NCBI GenBank assembly: GCA_964568855.1
Contig: CAZMSD010000003.1
Location: 62,001 to 126,000 of the forward strand
DNA from: CAZMSD01 sp964568855
Lineage (GTDB): Bacteria > CAIWAD01
Reading direction: 5' to 3'
DNA length: 64,000 bases
Position numbers and translations under genes: made by a program. Below the pieces are notes generated by a model that searched no databases, was not told the origin of the DNA, and was given only the letters and a program-made list of their open reading frames with translations. Shown piece by piece: positions 19,062-27,570 of this stretch; positions within the stretch are counted from its first letter, which is position 1; every line of letters starts with the position of its first letter.

Positions 19062-20054
19062 TCACTCGCCGCCGGCGCCCGCCCGGACCTCCAGCTCGAG
19101 CATGCCGGAATCCCCTGACCCGTCTTCATTGCGCCTGATCAGGATCCGGGCCGACTCCGCGTCCACGCCCTGAGCCTCCAGCTGCTCCCTGACCATTTCG
19201 CGGATCTGCTCTTCGGACATCTCGCCGGTGACGGAGAGATCGAGATTCAGGTCCTGCAACCGGCCCGCACCGGCTGATCCGGCCTCTCCGTCGAAGAGCT
19301 TGATCTCCAGCAGGCCCGCCTCGCCCGCACCGGCGGAGGATTCATCTTCAGGCACTTCCACTTCGAGTTGCAGGCCCTCCGCTCCGGCGCCCCGGGAAAC
19401 GGTCACCGCGCCCTCGAAACCGCTCGCCGCGAGCCGCTCGTTCAGCAGGCGGTTGATCTCCTCGTCGTTCAGTCCGCCGACATCCAGCGAGACGCTGAAC
19501 AGGCGGTCCACCATCATGTCGTACAGGGTGCCCTCCGCGGCTTCGACCAGGGTCCTGGCGTCGAAGGCTCGCAGTCCCTCCAGGCGCTCGAGATCGCCCA
19601 GGTCGCTCCGCTCCGCGTTGAGCAGGCGGGCGGTGATCTCATGCAGGGGCGGCTCCCCCTCCGTGGTGCTGATGTTCAGGGCGCTCAAGGTCCAGGGCCC
19701 GCCGCGCAATTCCTCGATCGCCGGCTCCAGTTCGCCCGCCACCAGCAGGTTGACTTCCGTTCCCGTCTCGCGCTCGTAGCCCATCGGCACCGTGCAGGCG
19801 GCCACCAGGGCCAGCAGGCAGGCCGCCGCCGCGTATTTCAGGACTTTCCAGGTCTTCGGTTCGAACATCGCTGCAACTCCATTTCGTGTCACACCGGGCC
19901 CCTTCCGGACCTCGGCTTCCACCCGCCGGCGCATTTCATCGAGATCCGGCCCCGTGCCCGTCGCGCCCGGATCCTCGAAGCAGTCCCTCAGCGGGTCCCG
20001 GTCAGCACCGCTGTCCGCCGAGTCCCTCGTCCCGGACGATTTCTTCGATGTCAT
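19062..20054 (-). CDS. membrane anti-sigma-like protein partnered with an ECF sigma factor
   Basis: A 330-residue protein whose start overlaps the sigma factor gene by 53 bases. The N-terminal 65 residues are hydrophilic and cytoplasmic in style (no HxxxCxxC zinc anti-sigma motif). One transmembrane helix follows at about residues 73-90 (VLKYAAAACLLALVAACTV), then a large extracytoplasmic domain with alternating acidic strands (LQLEVEVPEDES, LLEIKLFDGE, LDLSVTGEMSEEQ, MLELEVRAG). The TVPMG region after the helix could also be read as a lipobox-like AAC, but the long N-terminus argues against a lipoprotein. By position and topology it probably regulates the sigma factor; direct homology to a known anti-sigma family was not recognised. 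Confidence 0.65.
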   Translation of the reverse strand: MTSKKSSGTRDSADSGADRDPLRDCFEDPGATGTGPDLDEMRRRVEAEVRKGPGVTRNGVAAMFEPKTWKVLKYAAAACLLALVAACTVPMGYERETGTEVNLLVAGELEPAIEELRGGPWTLSALNISTTEGEPPLHEITARLLNAERSDLGDLERLEGLRAFDARTLVEAAEGTLYDMMVDRLFSVSLDVGGLNDEEINRLLNERLAASGFEGAVTVSRGAGAEGLQLEVEVPEDESSAGAGEAGLLEIKLFDGEAGSAGAGRLQDLNLDLSVTGEMSEEQIREMVREQLEAQGVDAESARILIRRNEDGSGDSGMLELEVRAGAGGE

Positions 20055-20670
20055 GATCCAGCTCCTTTTCCCTGTGCCGGCCGATCACCGCGAGCGGCAG
20101 CCCGCCTTCCAGCAGTCCGCGCAGCTCGCGGCGCGCCCGGCTCAACCGCGACTTGGAGGCGCTGAGGCTCTCGCCCAGCATTTCGGAGATCTCAGGCAGG
20201 CTGAAACCGGCCACGTAATACAAGAGCACGATCCGTCTGCGGGCCGGATTAAGCCTGGCCAGCGCGGCCCTTAAGTGCATCCGGCGCAGGTTCATCTCGT
20301 GCGGATCACCCGCGCAATCGGCGCTTTCGAAGCGTCCTTTGAACCCGGGTCCGGCGGCCTCCCCGGCGCCCGCCGTTGGCCTTCCGTCCTCTCCGCGGCG
20401 AGGAGCGTCGAGCGAGCGGAAGCGGCGCCAGAATTCCCGCTTGCGCTGCCTCCCGGCCTCGTTGGCCAGGATGCGGAAGATCCAGGCCCGGAATTTCCCG
20501 CGGTCCCTGAGCCGTTTGAAGGAACACAGGCCGATCAGCAGGCTCTCCTGCAGCAGGTCCTCCCAGCGTTCCGGCAGCGTGTGGCGCGCGAAGGCGCACA
20601 GGCGGCCGTAGAGGGGTTCGACCTCCCGCCAGAACTGCTCATCGTTTCGCGACGTCGGCTGATGCATCAT
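20002..20670 (-). CDS. ECF-type RNA polymerase sigma factor
   Basis: A 222-residue sigma-70 family protein with only regions 2 and 4. Region 2 spans about residues 20-80 (ERWEDLLQESLLIG ... FRAWIFRILANEAGRQRKR) and region 4 about 130-185 (LNPARRRIVLLYYVAGFSLPEISEMLGESLSASKSRLSRARREL), linked by a Gly/Ala-rich loop. The conserved DLxQE and WIFRI positions identify the ECF group. It is followed by an overlapping single-helix membrane protein that is the likely anti-sigma factor. The target promoters and signal are unknown. Confidence 0.92.
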   Translation of the reverse strand: MMHQPTSRNDEQFWREVEPLYGRLCAFARHTLPERWEDLLQESLLIGLCSFKRLRDRGKFRAWIFRILANEAGRQRKREFWRRFRSLDAPRRGEDGRPTAGAGEAAGPGFKGRFESADCAGDPHEMNLRRMHLRAALARLNPARRRIVLLYYVAGFSLPEISEMLGESLSASKSRLSRARRELRGLLEGGLPLAVIGRHREKELDHDIEEIVRDEGLGGQRC

Positions 20671-20847
20671 CGGATCGCGGCCTCCAGTCTGGTAGCAAGA
20701 GACTCGAGGGTCGAAAAAGGTCGCAGGCGGAGAGTATTTTCAGAATCGCCCGCGGTCCTCCCCGGGCGGATCGGGGACAGGGATCTTCATTGCTGGCAGC
20801 TTGAAGCTCGAACCGAACCCGCGGCCCGGCGGCCCGGAGAGACCGCT

Positions 20848-21108
20848 TCAGGGTGCTTCATTCCCGGATGATCCCCCCTTCGGCGCGTCGTCCGCGGAGG
20901 TATCACCGGTCGCTGCGTCCTTGGGAGATTCTTTCGCCGGCTCGTCCTCACCGCGCTCGCCCTTGGCGGGCTGCTCATCGAAGAGCATGCGCAGGGCGGG
21001 CGTCTTCAGGTCGTCGAACTGCCCGCTCCGTGCGGAGCGGATGAAGGCGACCAGCATTCCCGCGGCGATCAGGACGGCCAGGGGCAGGACGAGGTAGATC
21101 ACGGACAT
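20848..21108 (-). CDS. ccoS: cbb3-type cytochrome oxidase assembly protein CcoS
   Basis: An 86-residue protein with a single N-terminal membrane helix (IYLVLPLAVLIAAGMLVAFI) followed by the CcoS signature GQFDDLxTPALRML(F)D. The C-terminal 40 residues are an unusual acidic, low-complexity tail rich in Glu, Asp, Lys, Ala and Pro, longer than in most CcoS (about 50-60 residues). CcoS is needed for cofactor insertion into the cbb3 oxidase. ATG 21108 overlaps the end of ccoI by 10 bases, and it is the last gene of the cco locus. Confidence 0.9.
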   Translation of the reverse strand: MSVIYLVLPLAVLIAAGMLVAFIRSARSGQFDDLKTPALRMLFDEQPAKGERGEDEPAKESPKDAATGDTSADDAPKGGSSGNEAP

Positions 21109-23606
21109 GTTCGGTCCTTCACGAGAAAGGTCCTGGACTTGTAGCTGCTGGTAACCACGGTGATGGAACTCAACGGCATCAGCAGGGCCGCCGCGAGGGG
21201 ATGGATCATCCCCGCCACGGCCAGGCCGGCGCCCACGATATTGTAGCACAGAGAGAAGACAAGGTTCCTGCGTATCACGCCCACGGTCCGCCGCGAGCCC
21301 TCGACCAGGTCCGCCACTGCGAAGATCCCGGGCTCGGTGAGGAAGACGTCCGCCGCCGCCAGGCTGGCCTCGGCGCCGCCGTGAACGCTGATTCCCACGG
21401 TGGCCGCTGATAGTGCCGCCGCGTCGTTGACCCCGTCACCGACCATCAGCACCGTTTCCCGGCGGGCTGCCTCCTCGACTACGGCCAGTTTCTCCTCGGG
21501 CAGGACCCCGCCGCGGCAGGCCGCCGGATCCAGCCCCAGCGCATCGGCCACGCGGGCGACCACCCGGGGGTGATCGCCGGAAATCATCTCCAGCTTCCAG
21601 CCGAGACTCTCGAGCCTGCGCAGGGTGGACTCGGCGTCGGGGCGCAGGGGATCGCCCATCCCGGCGACGCCGCAGACCCTCCCGTCCACCGCCACAACCA
21701 CGGGGCTCAACGCCTCGTCCACCATGGACTCCACCGCCCGGGCGTTCTCCCCGTCCAGCGGACCGAGTTCGCGCGCCGCGTACGCGGGCGATCCGACCAG
21801 CACCCTCCGTCCCCGCACGAGTCCCTGAACTCCTCCGCCCATGACCTGCCGGAAATCCTCGGGCGGTTCGGCGTCTTCCCTCGTCTCGCCCGCGGCGAAA
21901 TGTCTCACGAAGGCCCGCGCCACGGGGTGGTTCGAGTGGCGCTCAAGCTCCGCCGCCAGCCGCCCGGTCTCTTCCCGGCCCTCCCAGCGGACCAGGGCCA
22001 TCCGGCCCTCCGTCAGGGTCCCGGTCTTGTCCAGCAGCAGGCGTCCCGGCCGGCTCAGCGCCTCCACCACGTCGCCGCCCTTGATCAACAGGCCCGCGCG
22101 GGCCGCCCGGCCCACGGCCACGCTGACCGCCAGGGGAGTGGCCAGGCCCAGAGCGCAGGGACAGGTGACGATCAGCAGGGCTACCGTGTGATCCACCGCC
22201 CGCGACGGGTCCAGCCAGGCCCAGAGCAGCCCGGTGAAGGCCGCCAGCCCCAGCACGATCGCCACGAACCATCCGGCCAGCCGGTCCGCCATCCGGACCA
22301 GGGGCGCCTTGCGCCGGGCGGCCTCTTCCACGATGCGCATCAGGCGCCCAACGCGGGTGTTCTCGCCCGTCCCGCGGACCCGCAGCAGCAGCGGGGCGCC
22401 GAGGTTCAGCGTGCCGGCGTGCACCTCGTCTCCCGGTGACACGTCCACGGGCCGCGACTCGCCGGTGATCAGCGAGAGGTCGAGCGTCGAACGTCCCTCC
22501 ACGATCTCGCCGTCCGCGGGGACGGAGCCCTCCGCCGGAACCTCCACCAGATCCTCCGGGAGCAGGGCCTCCACAGGCACTTCCCGCACCCGGCGCGGGA
22601 TTCCGTTCTCCCCGTCGCTTCTTTCCTCTACGCGCCTGGCCGAGGACGGGGCGAGCGAATAGAGCAGTTCGGCGGCGTCCGAGGCTTCGCGCTTCCGCCG
22701 GCGCTCGAGCCAGCGGCCGACCAGCAGCAGGAAGATCAGCATGGTCACCGAGTCGAAGTAGATCTCCCCGGAGGAACGGACCGTGTTGACCAGGCCGGCG
22801 ACGAAGCCGACGCCGATGCCCAGCGAGATGGGCAGATCCATGTGCAGGGTCCGCGTGCGCAGGGCGCCCCAGGCCCCGCGGAAGAACAGGCCCGCCGAGT
22901 AGAGTACCGCGGGCAGGGCGATCAACAGGCTGGACCAGTGAAAGTAGCGCTCGTGCCGGAGGTCCATGCCCCCGGGAATGCTCCCGTAGAGGGCGATGGC
23001 GATCAGCATCACGTTGCCCGCCGATGCGGCGGCCACGGCGATGCGGATCAGCAGCCGGCGATCCTCGCGGCGCCTGATCTCGCGGATTCTGACTCCCCGG
23101 TAGGGATGGACGGGATAGCCCAGCGAATCGATGAAGCGGGCGATGTTCGAGAGCGGCGTGTCAGCGGGATTCCAGGTGATACTCGCCACCGATCGTCCGA
23201 TGTCCAGCCGGGCCTCGTGAACGCCCGGCACGGCCAGGGGCACTTTCTCCACCAGCCAGACGCAGGCGGCGCAGTGCACGCCTTCGAGGTAGAGCTCGAC
23301 CCGCCGCAGGTCCCCGCCTGCGGGCGGGCAATAGAGTTCCATGAAGGCCGGGTCGTCGTACTCCTCGTAGCTGCGCCCGCCTCCGCCGGCGCTTCGCGGT
23401 TCCTCGCCCACCGTCCGCGCGACCTCGTAATACTGCTCGAGCCCGTGGCGGTGAATCACCTCGTAGACGGTCCGGCAGCCGTTGCAGCAGAACTGCTCCC
23501 CGGCGTCCTCCACCACCAGGCCCCGCGGGACCGGCAGTCCGCAGTGAGTGCAGTGGACGGATTCCGCCCCCCGCTCAGGGTTTCGCGCCGTGTTCACTGG
23601 CGCCAC
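21099..23606 (-). CDS. ccoI: copper-transporting P1B-ATPase for cbb3 oxidase assembly
   Basis: An 835-residue protein starting at GTG 23606 (GAGGAGGAAA upstream). The N-terminus carries a Cys-rich metal-binding region (CTHC at 19-22 and CCNGC at 40-44) typical of FixI/CcoI, then an HMA domain with GVHCAACVW. Membrane helices follow, including the CPCALGLATP metal channel. Catalytic motifs are complete: TGES in the actuator, DKTGTLTEG with the phosphorylated Asp, an HP pair (SNHPVA) and GDGVNDAAAL. It moves copper outward for the CuB site of cbb3 oxidase. It overlaps the end of the TauE/SafE-like gene by 32 bases and the start of ccoS by 10. Confidence 0.96.
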   Translation of the reverse strand: MAPVNTARNPERGAESVHCTHCGLPVPRGLVVEDAGEQFCCNGCRTVYEVIHRHGLEQYYEVARTVGEEPRSAGGGGRSYEEYDDPAFMELYCPPAGGDLRRVELYLEGVHCAACVWLVEKVPLAVPGVHEARLDIGRSVASITWNPADTPLSNIARFIDSLGYPVHPYRGVRIREIRRREDRRLLIRIAVAAASAGNVMLIAIALYGSIPGGMDLRHERYFHWSSLLIALPAVLYSAGLFFRGAWGALRTRTLHMDLPISLGIGVGFVAGLVNTVRSSGEIYFDSVTMLIFLLLVGRWLERRRKREASDAAELLYSLAPSSARRVEERSDGENGIPRRVREVPVEALLPEDLVEVPAEGSVPADGEIVEGRSTLDLSLITGESRPVDVSPGDEVHAGTLNLGAPLLLRVRGTGENTRVGRLMRIVEEAARRKAPLVRMADRLAGWFVAIVLGLAAFTGLLWAWLDPSRAVDHTVALLIVTCPCALGLATPLAVSVAVGRAARAGLLIKGGDVVEALSRPGRLLLDKTGTLTEGRMALVRWEGREETGRLAAELERHSNHPVARAFVRHFAAGETREDAEPPEDFRQVMGGGVQGLVRGRRVLVGSPAYAARELGPLDGENARAVESMVDEALSPVVVAVDGRVCGVAGMGDPLRPDAESTLRRLESLGWKLEMISGDHPRVVARVADALGLDPAACRGGVLPEEKLAVVEEAARRETVLMVGDGVNDAAALSAATVGISVHGGAEASLAAADVFLTEPGIFAVADLVEGSRRTVGVIRRNLVFSLCYNIVGAGLAVAGMIHPLAAALLMPLSSITVVTSSYKSRTFLVKDRTCP

Positions 23607-24387
23607 TTTCCTCCTCCTGCTCCTCTTTGCAGCAGGGTAGTTCCCAGGGATTCTGCGTCTCCGTCCCCCGATCCAGGGCCACCGCCGATTTCAGCCGGGC
23701 GAAGCGCTCGACGGGAATCGCCGCCCGGTCGATCACGGTGTAGGCGCCGATCGCGATCAGGACCAGGGCGCTGACCAGCGGCAGGTGCCGGCGCAGCGGT
23801 CCCGCCAGGAACTGCACGCCGAAGCCCAGTCCGAGCATCACGGGCACCGTCCCCAGCCAGAAGGCGGCCATCACCAGGGAGCCCAGGGCCGGGTGCCCGG
23901 TGCCGGCTGCGGTGATGGCGAAGGCGTAGAGCCAGCCGCAGGGCAGCAGGGCGGAAAGCAGGCCCAGCGTCAGGGCGCGTATCACGGGCGGTTTCCCTCC
24001 GATCCCTCCCAGGAGGCGACCCAGCAGTCGCTGGATCCCTGAGGGCAGCCGGGCGCCGATCTGCAGTCCACGGATCTGCAGCAGCATCATCAGGCCCCAG
24101 AGAATCATCAGGCCGCCGGCCACCAGCGCGCCCCCGCGCTGCAGCCCGGCCGCCGCTCCGGCCAGGTCGAGGGCCGCGCCCAGCGCCCCGGCGGCGGCTC
24201 CCAGCAGGCCGTAGGCCACCAGCCTTCCGCCGTTGTAGGCCGTGTGAGACGCGATCCGCGAGAGGCCCGCGCTCTGGTCGGCGCCGGCGTAGAAAGCCAC
24301 GAATCCGCCGCACATGCCCGCGCAGTGCAGGCTGCCCAGCAGGCTGGCGGCCAGAACGGCTCCGTACAGCGCGATCACGACGGTCAC
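23575..24387 (-). CDS. TauE/SafE (DsbD-like) membrane protein of the cco cluster
   Basis: A 270-residue protein with about six to seven membrane helices, starting at GTG 24387, which overlaps the ccoH stop (GTGA). The N-terminal signature SLHCAGMCGGF and the internal LLPCGWLYAF motif place it in the SafE/DsbD transmembrane family commonly found in cco loci and thought to handle copper or thiol redox during oxidase maturation. The C-terminal tail is charged and carries a Cys-Cys pair (LPCCKEEQEEE) that could bind metal. Its exact role is inferred from position. Confidence 0.88.
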   Translation of the reverse strand: MTVVIALYGAVLAASLLGSLHCAGMCGGFVAFYAGADQSAGLSRIASHTAYNGGRLVAYGLLGAAAGALGAALDLAGAAAGLQRGGALVAGGLMILWGLMMLLQIRGLQIGARLPSGIQRLLGRLLGGIGGKPPVIRALTLGLLSALLPCGWLYAFAITAAGTGHPALGSLVMAAFWLGTVPVMLGLGFGVQFLAGPLRRHLPLVSALVLIAIGAYTVIDRAAIPVERFARLKSAVALDRGTETQNPWELPCCKEEQEEESGASEHGAKP

Positions 24388-24947
24388 TCCTCCGGCGCGC
24401 CGCCGCCCGCCGCGGCTTCCAGCAGGCGGGTCTGGACGCTGGTGAAGCGCTCGCCGCTCCGGCGCACCTCGGAGCGGAATTCCCAGAGTCCCGGCGGCCC
24501 CAGGCGCAGGGCCGCGCCGTATCCGTCGGCCAGGGGCGGCAAGGCCGCTTCGATCCGGTGCCCGGACCAGGCGTTGTGGAAGCAGGAGACGCGGATCTCC
24601 GCGCCCGCGAGCCTCGTCCCCGCGCCGTCCAGCAGACGGCAGAGCAGCAGCGTGTTCGGCGGTCCGGCTTCCGGCAGCGCGCCGGCCATTCCCTCGGGGA
24701 CGGGCTTGAAGTCCAGCTCGAGCAGCCAGCCCAGTTCGCGGTTGTATTTCCGCTGGGCGGCGGTCTCGTCCCAGTCGAGGGCCTTGCGGTAGTAGTCCGG
24801 CTCCACGGCATGTGAGGGATCCTTGTGCGCGTTGTAGACCAGCGCCGCGTTGATCAGGGCCATCAGCGCCAGCAGACCGACCACGATCCAGGGCCAGTAC
24901 CAGCCTGTATTACGCCGTCCGCCGCCGGAGTTCTTCCGCTCGCTCAT
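24384..24947 (-). CDS. ccoH: cbb3 oxidase assembly protein CcoH/FixH
   Basis: A 187-residue protein with one N-terminal helix (WIVVGLLALMALINAALVYNA) and a periplasmic beta domain containing the FixH hallmark YYRKALDWDETAAQRKYNRELGW. FixH/CcoH stays bound to the cbb3 complex and is needed for its maturation. The helix-plus-domain architecture and the order between ccoG and ccoI agree with the family. It lies 24 bases downstream of ccoG. Confidence 0.93.
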   Translation of the reverse strand: MSERKNSGGGRRNTGWYWPWIVVGLLALMALINAALVYNAHKDPSHAVEPDYYRKALDWDETAAQRKYNRELGWLLELDFKPVPEGMAGALPEAGPPNTLLLCRLLDGAGTRLAGAEIRVSCFHNAWSGHRIEAALPPLADGYGAALRLGPPGLWEFRSEVRRSGERFTSVQTRLLEAAAGGGAPEE

Positions 24948-24971
24948 CTTGAGATCCCGTTTTACTAGGCC

Positions 24972-26369
24972 CTAGTCGCCGATCCCCGGTCCCAGCAGGC
25001 GGCATTCCCGCTGCTCGCTGAACTCCACGCTGTCCGTGATCGCGAACACGGCCTGCGCGAAGCCGCGGCTGAATTCCTCCCGCCCCGCCACCACGAACAC
25101 CCCGGCTGAGGCCATTTTCCCGCCTTCCACCACCAGCGGATTCAAGGGAGCGATCATCCGTGCATTCTCCGGTTCATCCAGGCGCAGCCAGTAGCTGCGC
25201 GTTTCATTCGCCCGGTTCCAGATCTTGATCCGAACGGCGTTGGAGATCCCGCCGTCATTAAGGACCGCGTAGGGATCTCCCAGCCCGCGCAGCATGGTCA
25301 CTTCCGCGCTCTCCCGGGCCGCGAGCTGCATGGCCATCAAGCCGAAGATCAGGGCCAACAGCGCGGGATAGAAAACCAGCCGCGGGCGGAAGAAGCGGCG
25401 CCGGCCGGTTTCGATCTCGCTCTGGCTGCCGTAGCGCACCAGTCCCCGCGGATAGCCGATCTTATCCATCACATCGTCGCAGGCGTCGATGCACTGGGTG
25501 CAGTGGATGCATTCGAGCTGCAGGCCTTCGCGGATGTCGATTCCCGTGGGGCACACGGCGACGCAGTGATTGCAGTCGATGCAGTCCCCGCTTTCCTCCG
25601 CACGCTTCCCCTTGCGTAGCTTTTTCCGCGGTTCTCCGCGCCGCCGGTCGTAGGCCACGATGAGCGAGTCGGTATCGAGCAGCACGGACTGGAAACGACC
25701 GTAGGGGCAGGCCACGATGCAGGTCTGCTCCCGGAAATAGGCGAAGTCGACGAAGACCAGCCCCGAGGTCACCAGCATCACCAGGAAGCCGGCGAGGTGA
25801 TCCGGCGGGGAGCCCGTGATCCAGACCAGCAGCGTATCCGTGCCCACCCAGTAGGCCAGGAAAGTGTTGGCCAGGACGATCGAGATCAACAAGAAAAGCA
25901 GGTGCTTCACCAGGCGCCGGGGCTTGAATCCCCCGGCCCGGTCCATGCGGTGCTGGGTCACGTAGTCGCCCTCGATCAGGCGCTCCAAGGGCCGGAAGAG
26001 GTATTCCATGTAGACCGTCTGCGGGCAGCCCCAGCCGCACCACGCGCGTCCCAGCAGGGCGGTGAGCAGGAAGATGCCGAGTAGGATGCCCACCATCAGC
26101 AGCATCAGCAGGATCGAGTCCGTGGGCATGAAGGTGGTGCCGAAGAAGGTGAACTGACGCCGGGGCAGGTCGAAGAGCATCCAGGGCTTGCCGTTCATTC
26201 TCAGGTGCGGAATGGCCAGGTAGAGGACCACCAGGAACCAGGCCGTGAACATCCGCAGCCGGTAGAACCGGCCCCTGGCCAGTCTCGGCCGCAGCCAGCG
26301 GCGCGACCCATCCTTGTTGAGCGTGGACAGTACCCGATCGGGGGCTTCGAGAAATGGTCCTGCACTCAC
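24972..26369 (-). CDS. ccoG: cbb3 oxidase accessory ferredoxin-like protein CcoG
   Basis: Start GTG 26369 is preferred: AAAGGAAG lies 6 bases upstream, and the 465-residue product has the family's usual length. An open frame reaches 26504 but adds 45 unconserved residues. Five or so membrane helices surround conserved elements (RAWCGWGCPQTVYMEYLFRPLE). Two 4Fe-4S motifs follow: CIDCNHCVAVCPTGIDIR and CIHCTQCIDACDDVM. A C-terminal immunoglobulin-like periplasmic domain completes the chain. CcoG is reported to reduce Cu(II) during cbb3 assembly. A 328-base noncoding gap separates it from ccoP, so it may have its own promoter. Confidence 0.94.
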   Translation of the reverse strand: MSAGPFLEAPDRVLSTLNKDGSRRWLRPRLARGRFYRLRMFTAWFLVVLYLAIPHLRMNGKPWMLFDLPRRQFTFFGTTFMPTDSILLMLLMVGILLGIFLLTALLGRAWCGWGCPQTVYMEYLFRPLERLIEGDYVTQHRMDRAGGFKPRRLVKHLLFLLISIVLANTFLAYWVGTDTLLVWITGSPPDHLAGFLVMLVTSGLVFVDFAYFREQTCIVACPYGRFQSVLLDTDSLIVAYDRRRGEPRKKLRKGKRAEESGDCIDCNHCVAVCPTGIDIREGLQLECIHCTQCIDACDDVMDKIGYPRGLVRYGSQSEIETGRRRFFRPRLVFYPALLALIFGLMAMQLAARESAEVTMLRGLGDPYAVLNDGGISNAVRIKIWNRANETRSYWLRLDEPENARMIAPLNPLVVEGGKMASAGVFVVAGREEFSRGFAQAVFAITDSVEFSEQRECRLLGPGIGD

Positions 26370-26697
26370 CTGGCGCTTCCTTTCAGCTGGAGATCCGTCG
26401 CCCGGCACGGCGGCCCGGCGCGCCTCTCGCCCGCCATGAGCAAAGAACGGGGAGGCCACCGTCGCCCGTGCCTGTAACACGGTACCGCGCTTCCGGTATG
26501 ACATCCGGAACCGCCGCCTTTCGGTGATTCAACCTCCCCGGTACCCCGGAGATATTTGGTGCTTTCCCATCCGGGCACGCAGGAGCGGTCCGCCGTGCAA
26601 TGCTTCGGCGAACCGGCTCAACCCGTTTCTGCGCGTCGCGCCGGACCTGCCGCGTCCCGATGGAAAGCCCAAGGATTCCGTCGGGACGGGATGGGAT
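26370..26697. other. 328-bp gap between ccoP and ccoG
   Basis: No convincing gene, terminator or known riboswitch was found in either direction. On the minus strand (sense for the operon) the segment contains a GTGTTAC heptamer (26474-26480) and several short inverted repeats such as CCGGGG-x-ACCGGGG near 26535-26545. The size is notable in an otherwise tight locus, and it may hold the ccoGHIS promoter or a small RNA. Confidence 0.4.
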
Positions 26698-27258
26698 TCA
26701 TTGTACCAGATTCCCTTCCGGAGCTTTCGGCTGGGCCGGCGTGGTTCCCTTGAGGGTGCTCACGAAGGCTACCACGCTGTTGAGCTCATCGGAACTCATC
26801 ATGGTCTTCCAGCTCAGCATGCCCTTCTCCGGCACTCCCTCGCTGACCACGTGGTGGATGTCCATCAGGCTGCCCGCGCCGTGGATCCAGTAGTTGTCGC
26901 AGAGGTTCGGCCCGATGCTGCCTCCGCCGTCGTTCAGGTGACAGGGCGAGCAGAGGCTCGTGAACTTGGCCCGGCCCGCTTGCACCCGGCCCTGATCGGC
27001 CAGGACTGACTTAAGCATGGCGTTGGTGACCTTCACGGCCGGAACCGCCGCAAGCTGGGCATCCCAGTTGGAAAGTTCTTCGGCGTATTCGTCGTGGATG
27101 CTGGGGCCCGATGCGATATGGTAAAACACAAAATAGGCAGCAGAAAAAACGATGGTGATCCAGAAGATCCAGACCCACCAGCGCGGCAGGGGATTGTCGT
27201 ACTCCTGGATGCCGTCGTATGAGTGTTCGCGGAGCGTGTCGCGTTCCTGTCCGCTCAT
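26698..27258 (-). CDS. ccoP: cbb3 oxidase subunit III, mono-heme CcoP
   Basis: A 186-residue protein. An N-terminal segment (DNPLPRWWVWIFWITIVFSAAYFV) contains the P-RWW motif and membrane anchor typical of CcoP. One cytochrome c domain follows with a single CSPCH heme site near residues 101-105 and the axial-Met region GMLSWKTMM. Standard CcoP has two hemes (about 300 residues); this form keeps one, so it may be the sole electron entry module together with CcoO. It lies 1 base from ccoQ. Confidence 0.93.
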   Translation of the reverse strand: MSGQERDTLREHSYDGIQEYDNPLPRWWVWIFWITIVFSAAYFVFYHIASGPSIHDEYAEELSNWDAQLAAVPAVKVTNAMLKSVLADQGRVQAGRAKFTSLCSPCHLNDGGGSIGPNLCDNYWIHGAGSLMDIHHVVSEGVPEKGMLSWKTMMSSDELNSVVAFVSTLKGTTPAQPKAPEGNLVQ

Positions 27259-27259
27259 G

Positions 27260-27538
27260 CTATCTCCTTGTCTTCGAAGCCTGAGCCTCGCTTTCTTCTT
27301 CGACGAAGCCGGGTCCGTGCTCCGAGATCCTTCCCTCTCCCCCGGCCGGCTGCTTCCCGCTCGCTCCGGCAGGAACGCCGTCCTCGAGGGGCAGGGAACT
27401 CAGTTCATCCAGCTTGCCGCGATGCGACTGGATCATCAGGCGCAAGGCGATGACCAGGAACACCACCAGGAAAATCAACAATCCAGCGATGGCGTACCCG
27501 GCCAGTCCTGAAGCTCCCATGATCTCGGATAGACTCAT
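27260..27538 (-). CDS. ccoQ: cbb3 oxidase small subunit CcoQ-like
   Basis: A 92-residue protein with one membrane helix (AGYAIAGLLIFLVVFLVIALRLMI) and a hydrophilic acidic tail. Size, topology and position between ccoNO and ccoP support a CcoQ role (stabilising the complex), although CcoQ proteins share little sequence. The tail of about 50 residues is longer than in classic CcoQ. Confidence 0.78.
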   Translation of the reverse strand: MSLSEIMGASGLAGYAIAGLLIFLVVFLVIALRLMIQSHRGKLDELSSLPLEDGVPAGASGKQPAGGEGRISEHGPGFVEEESEAQASKTRR

Positions 27539-27570
27539 TTTCGTCCCTATGATCGAAACATCCGATCGAA

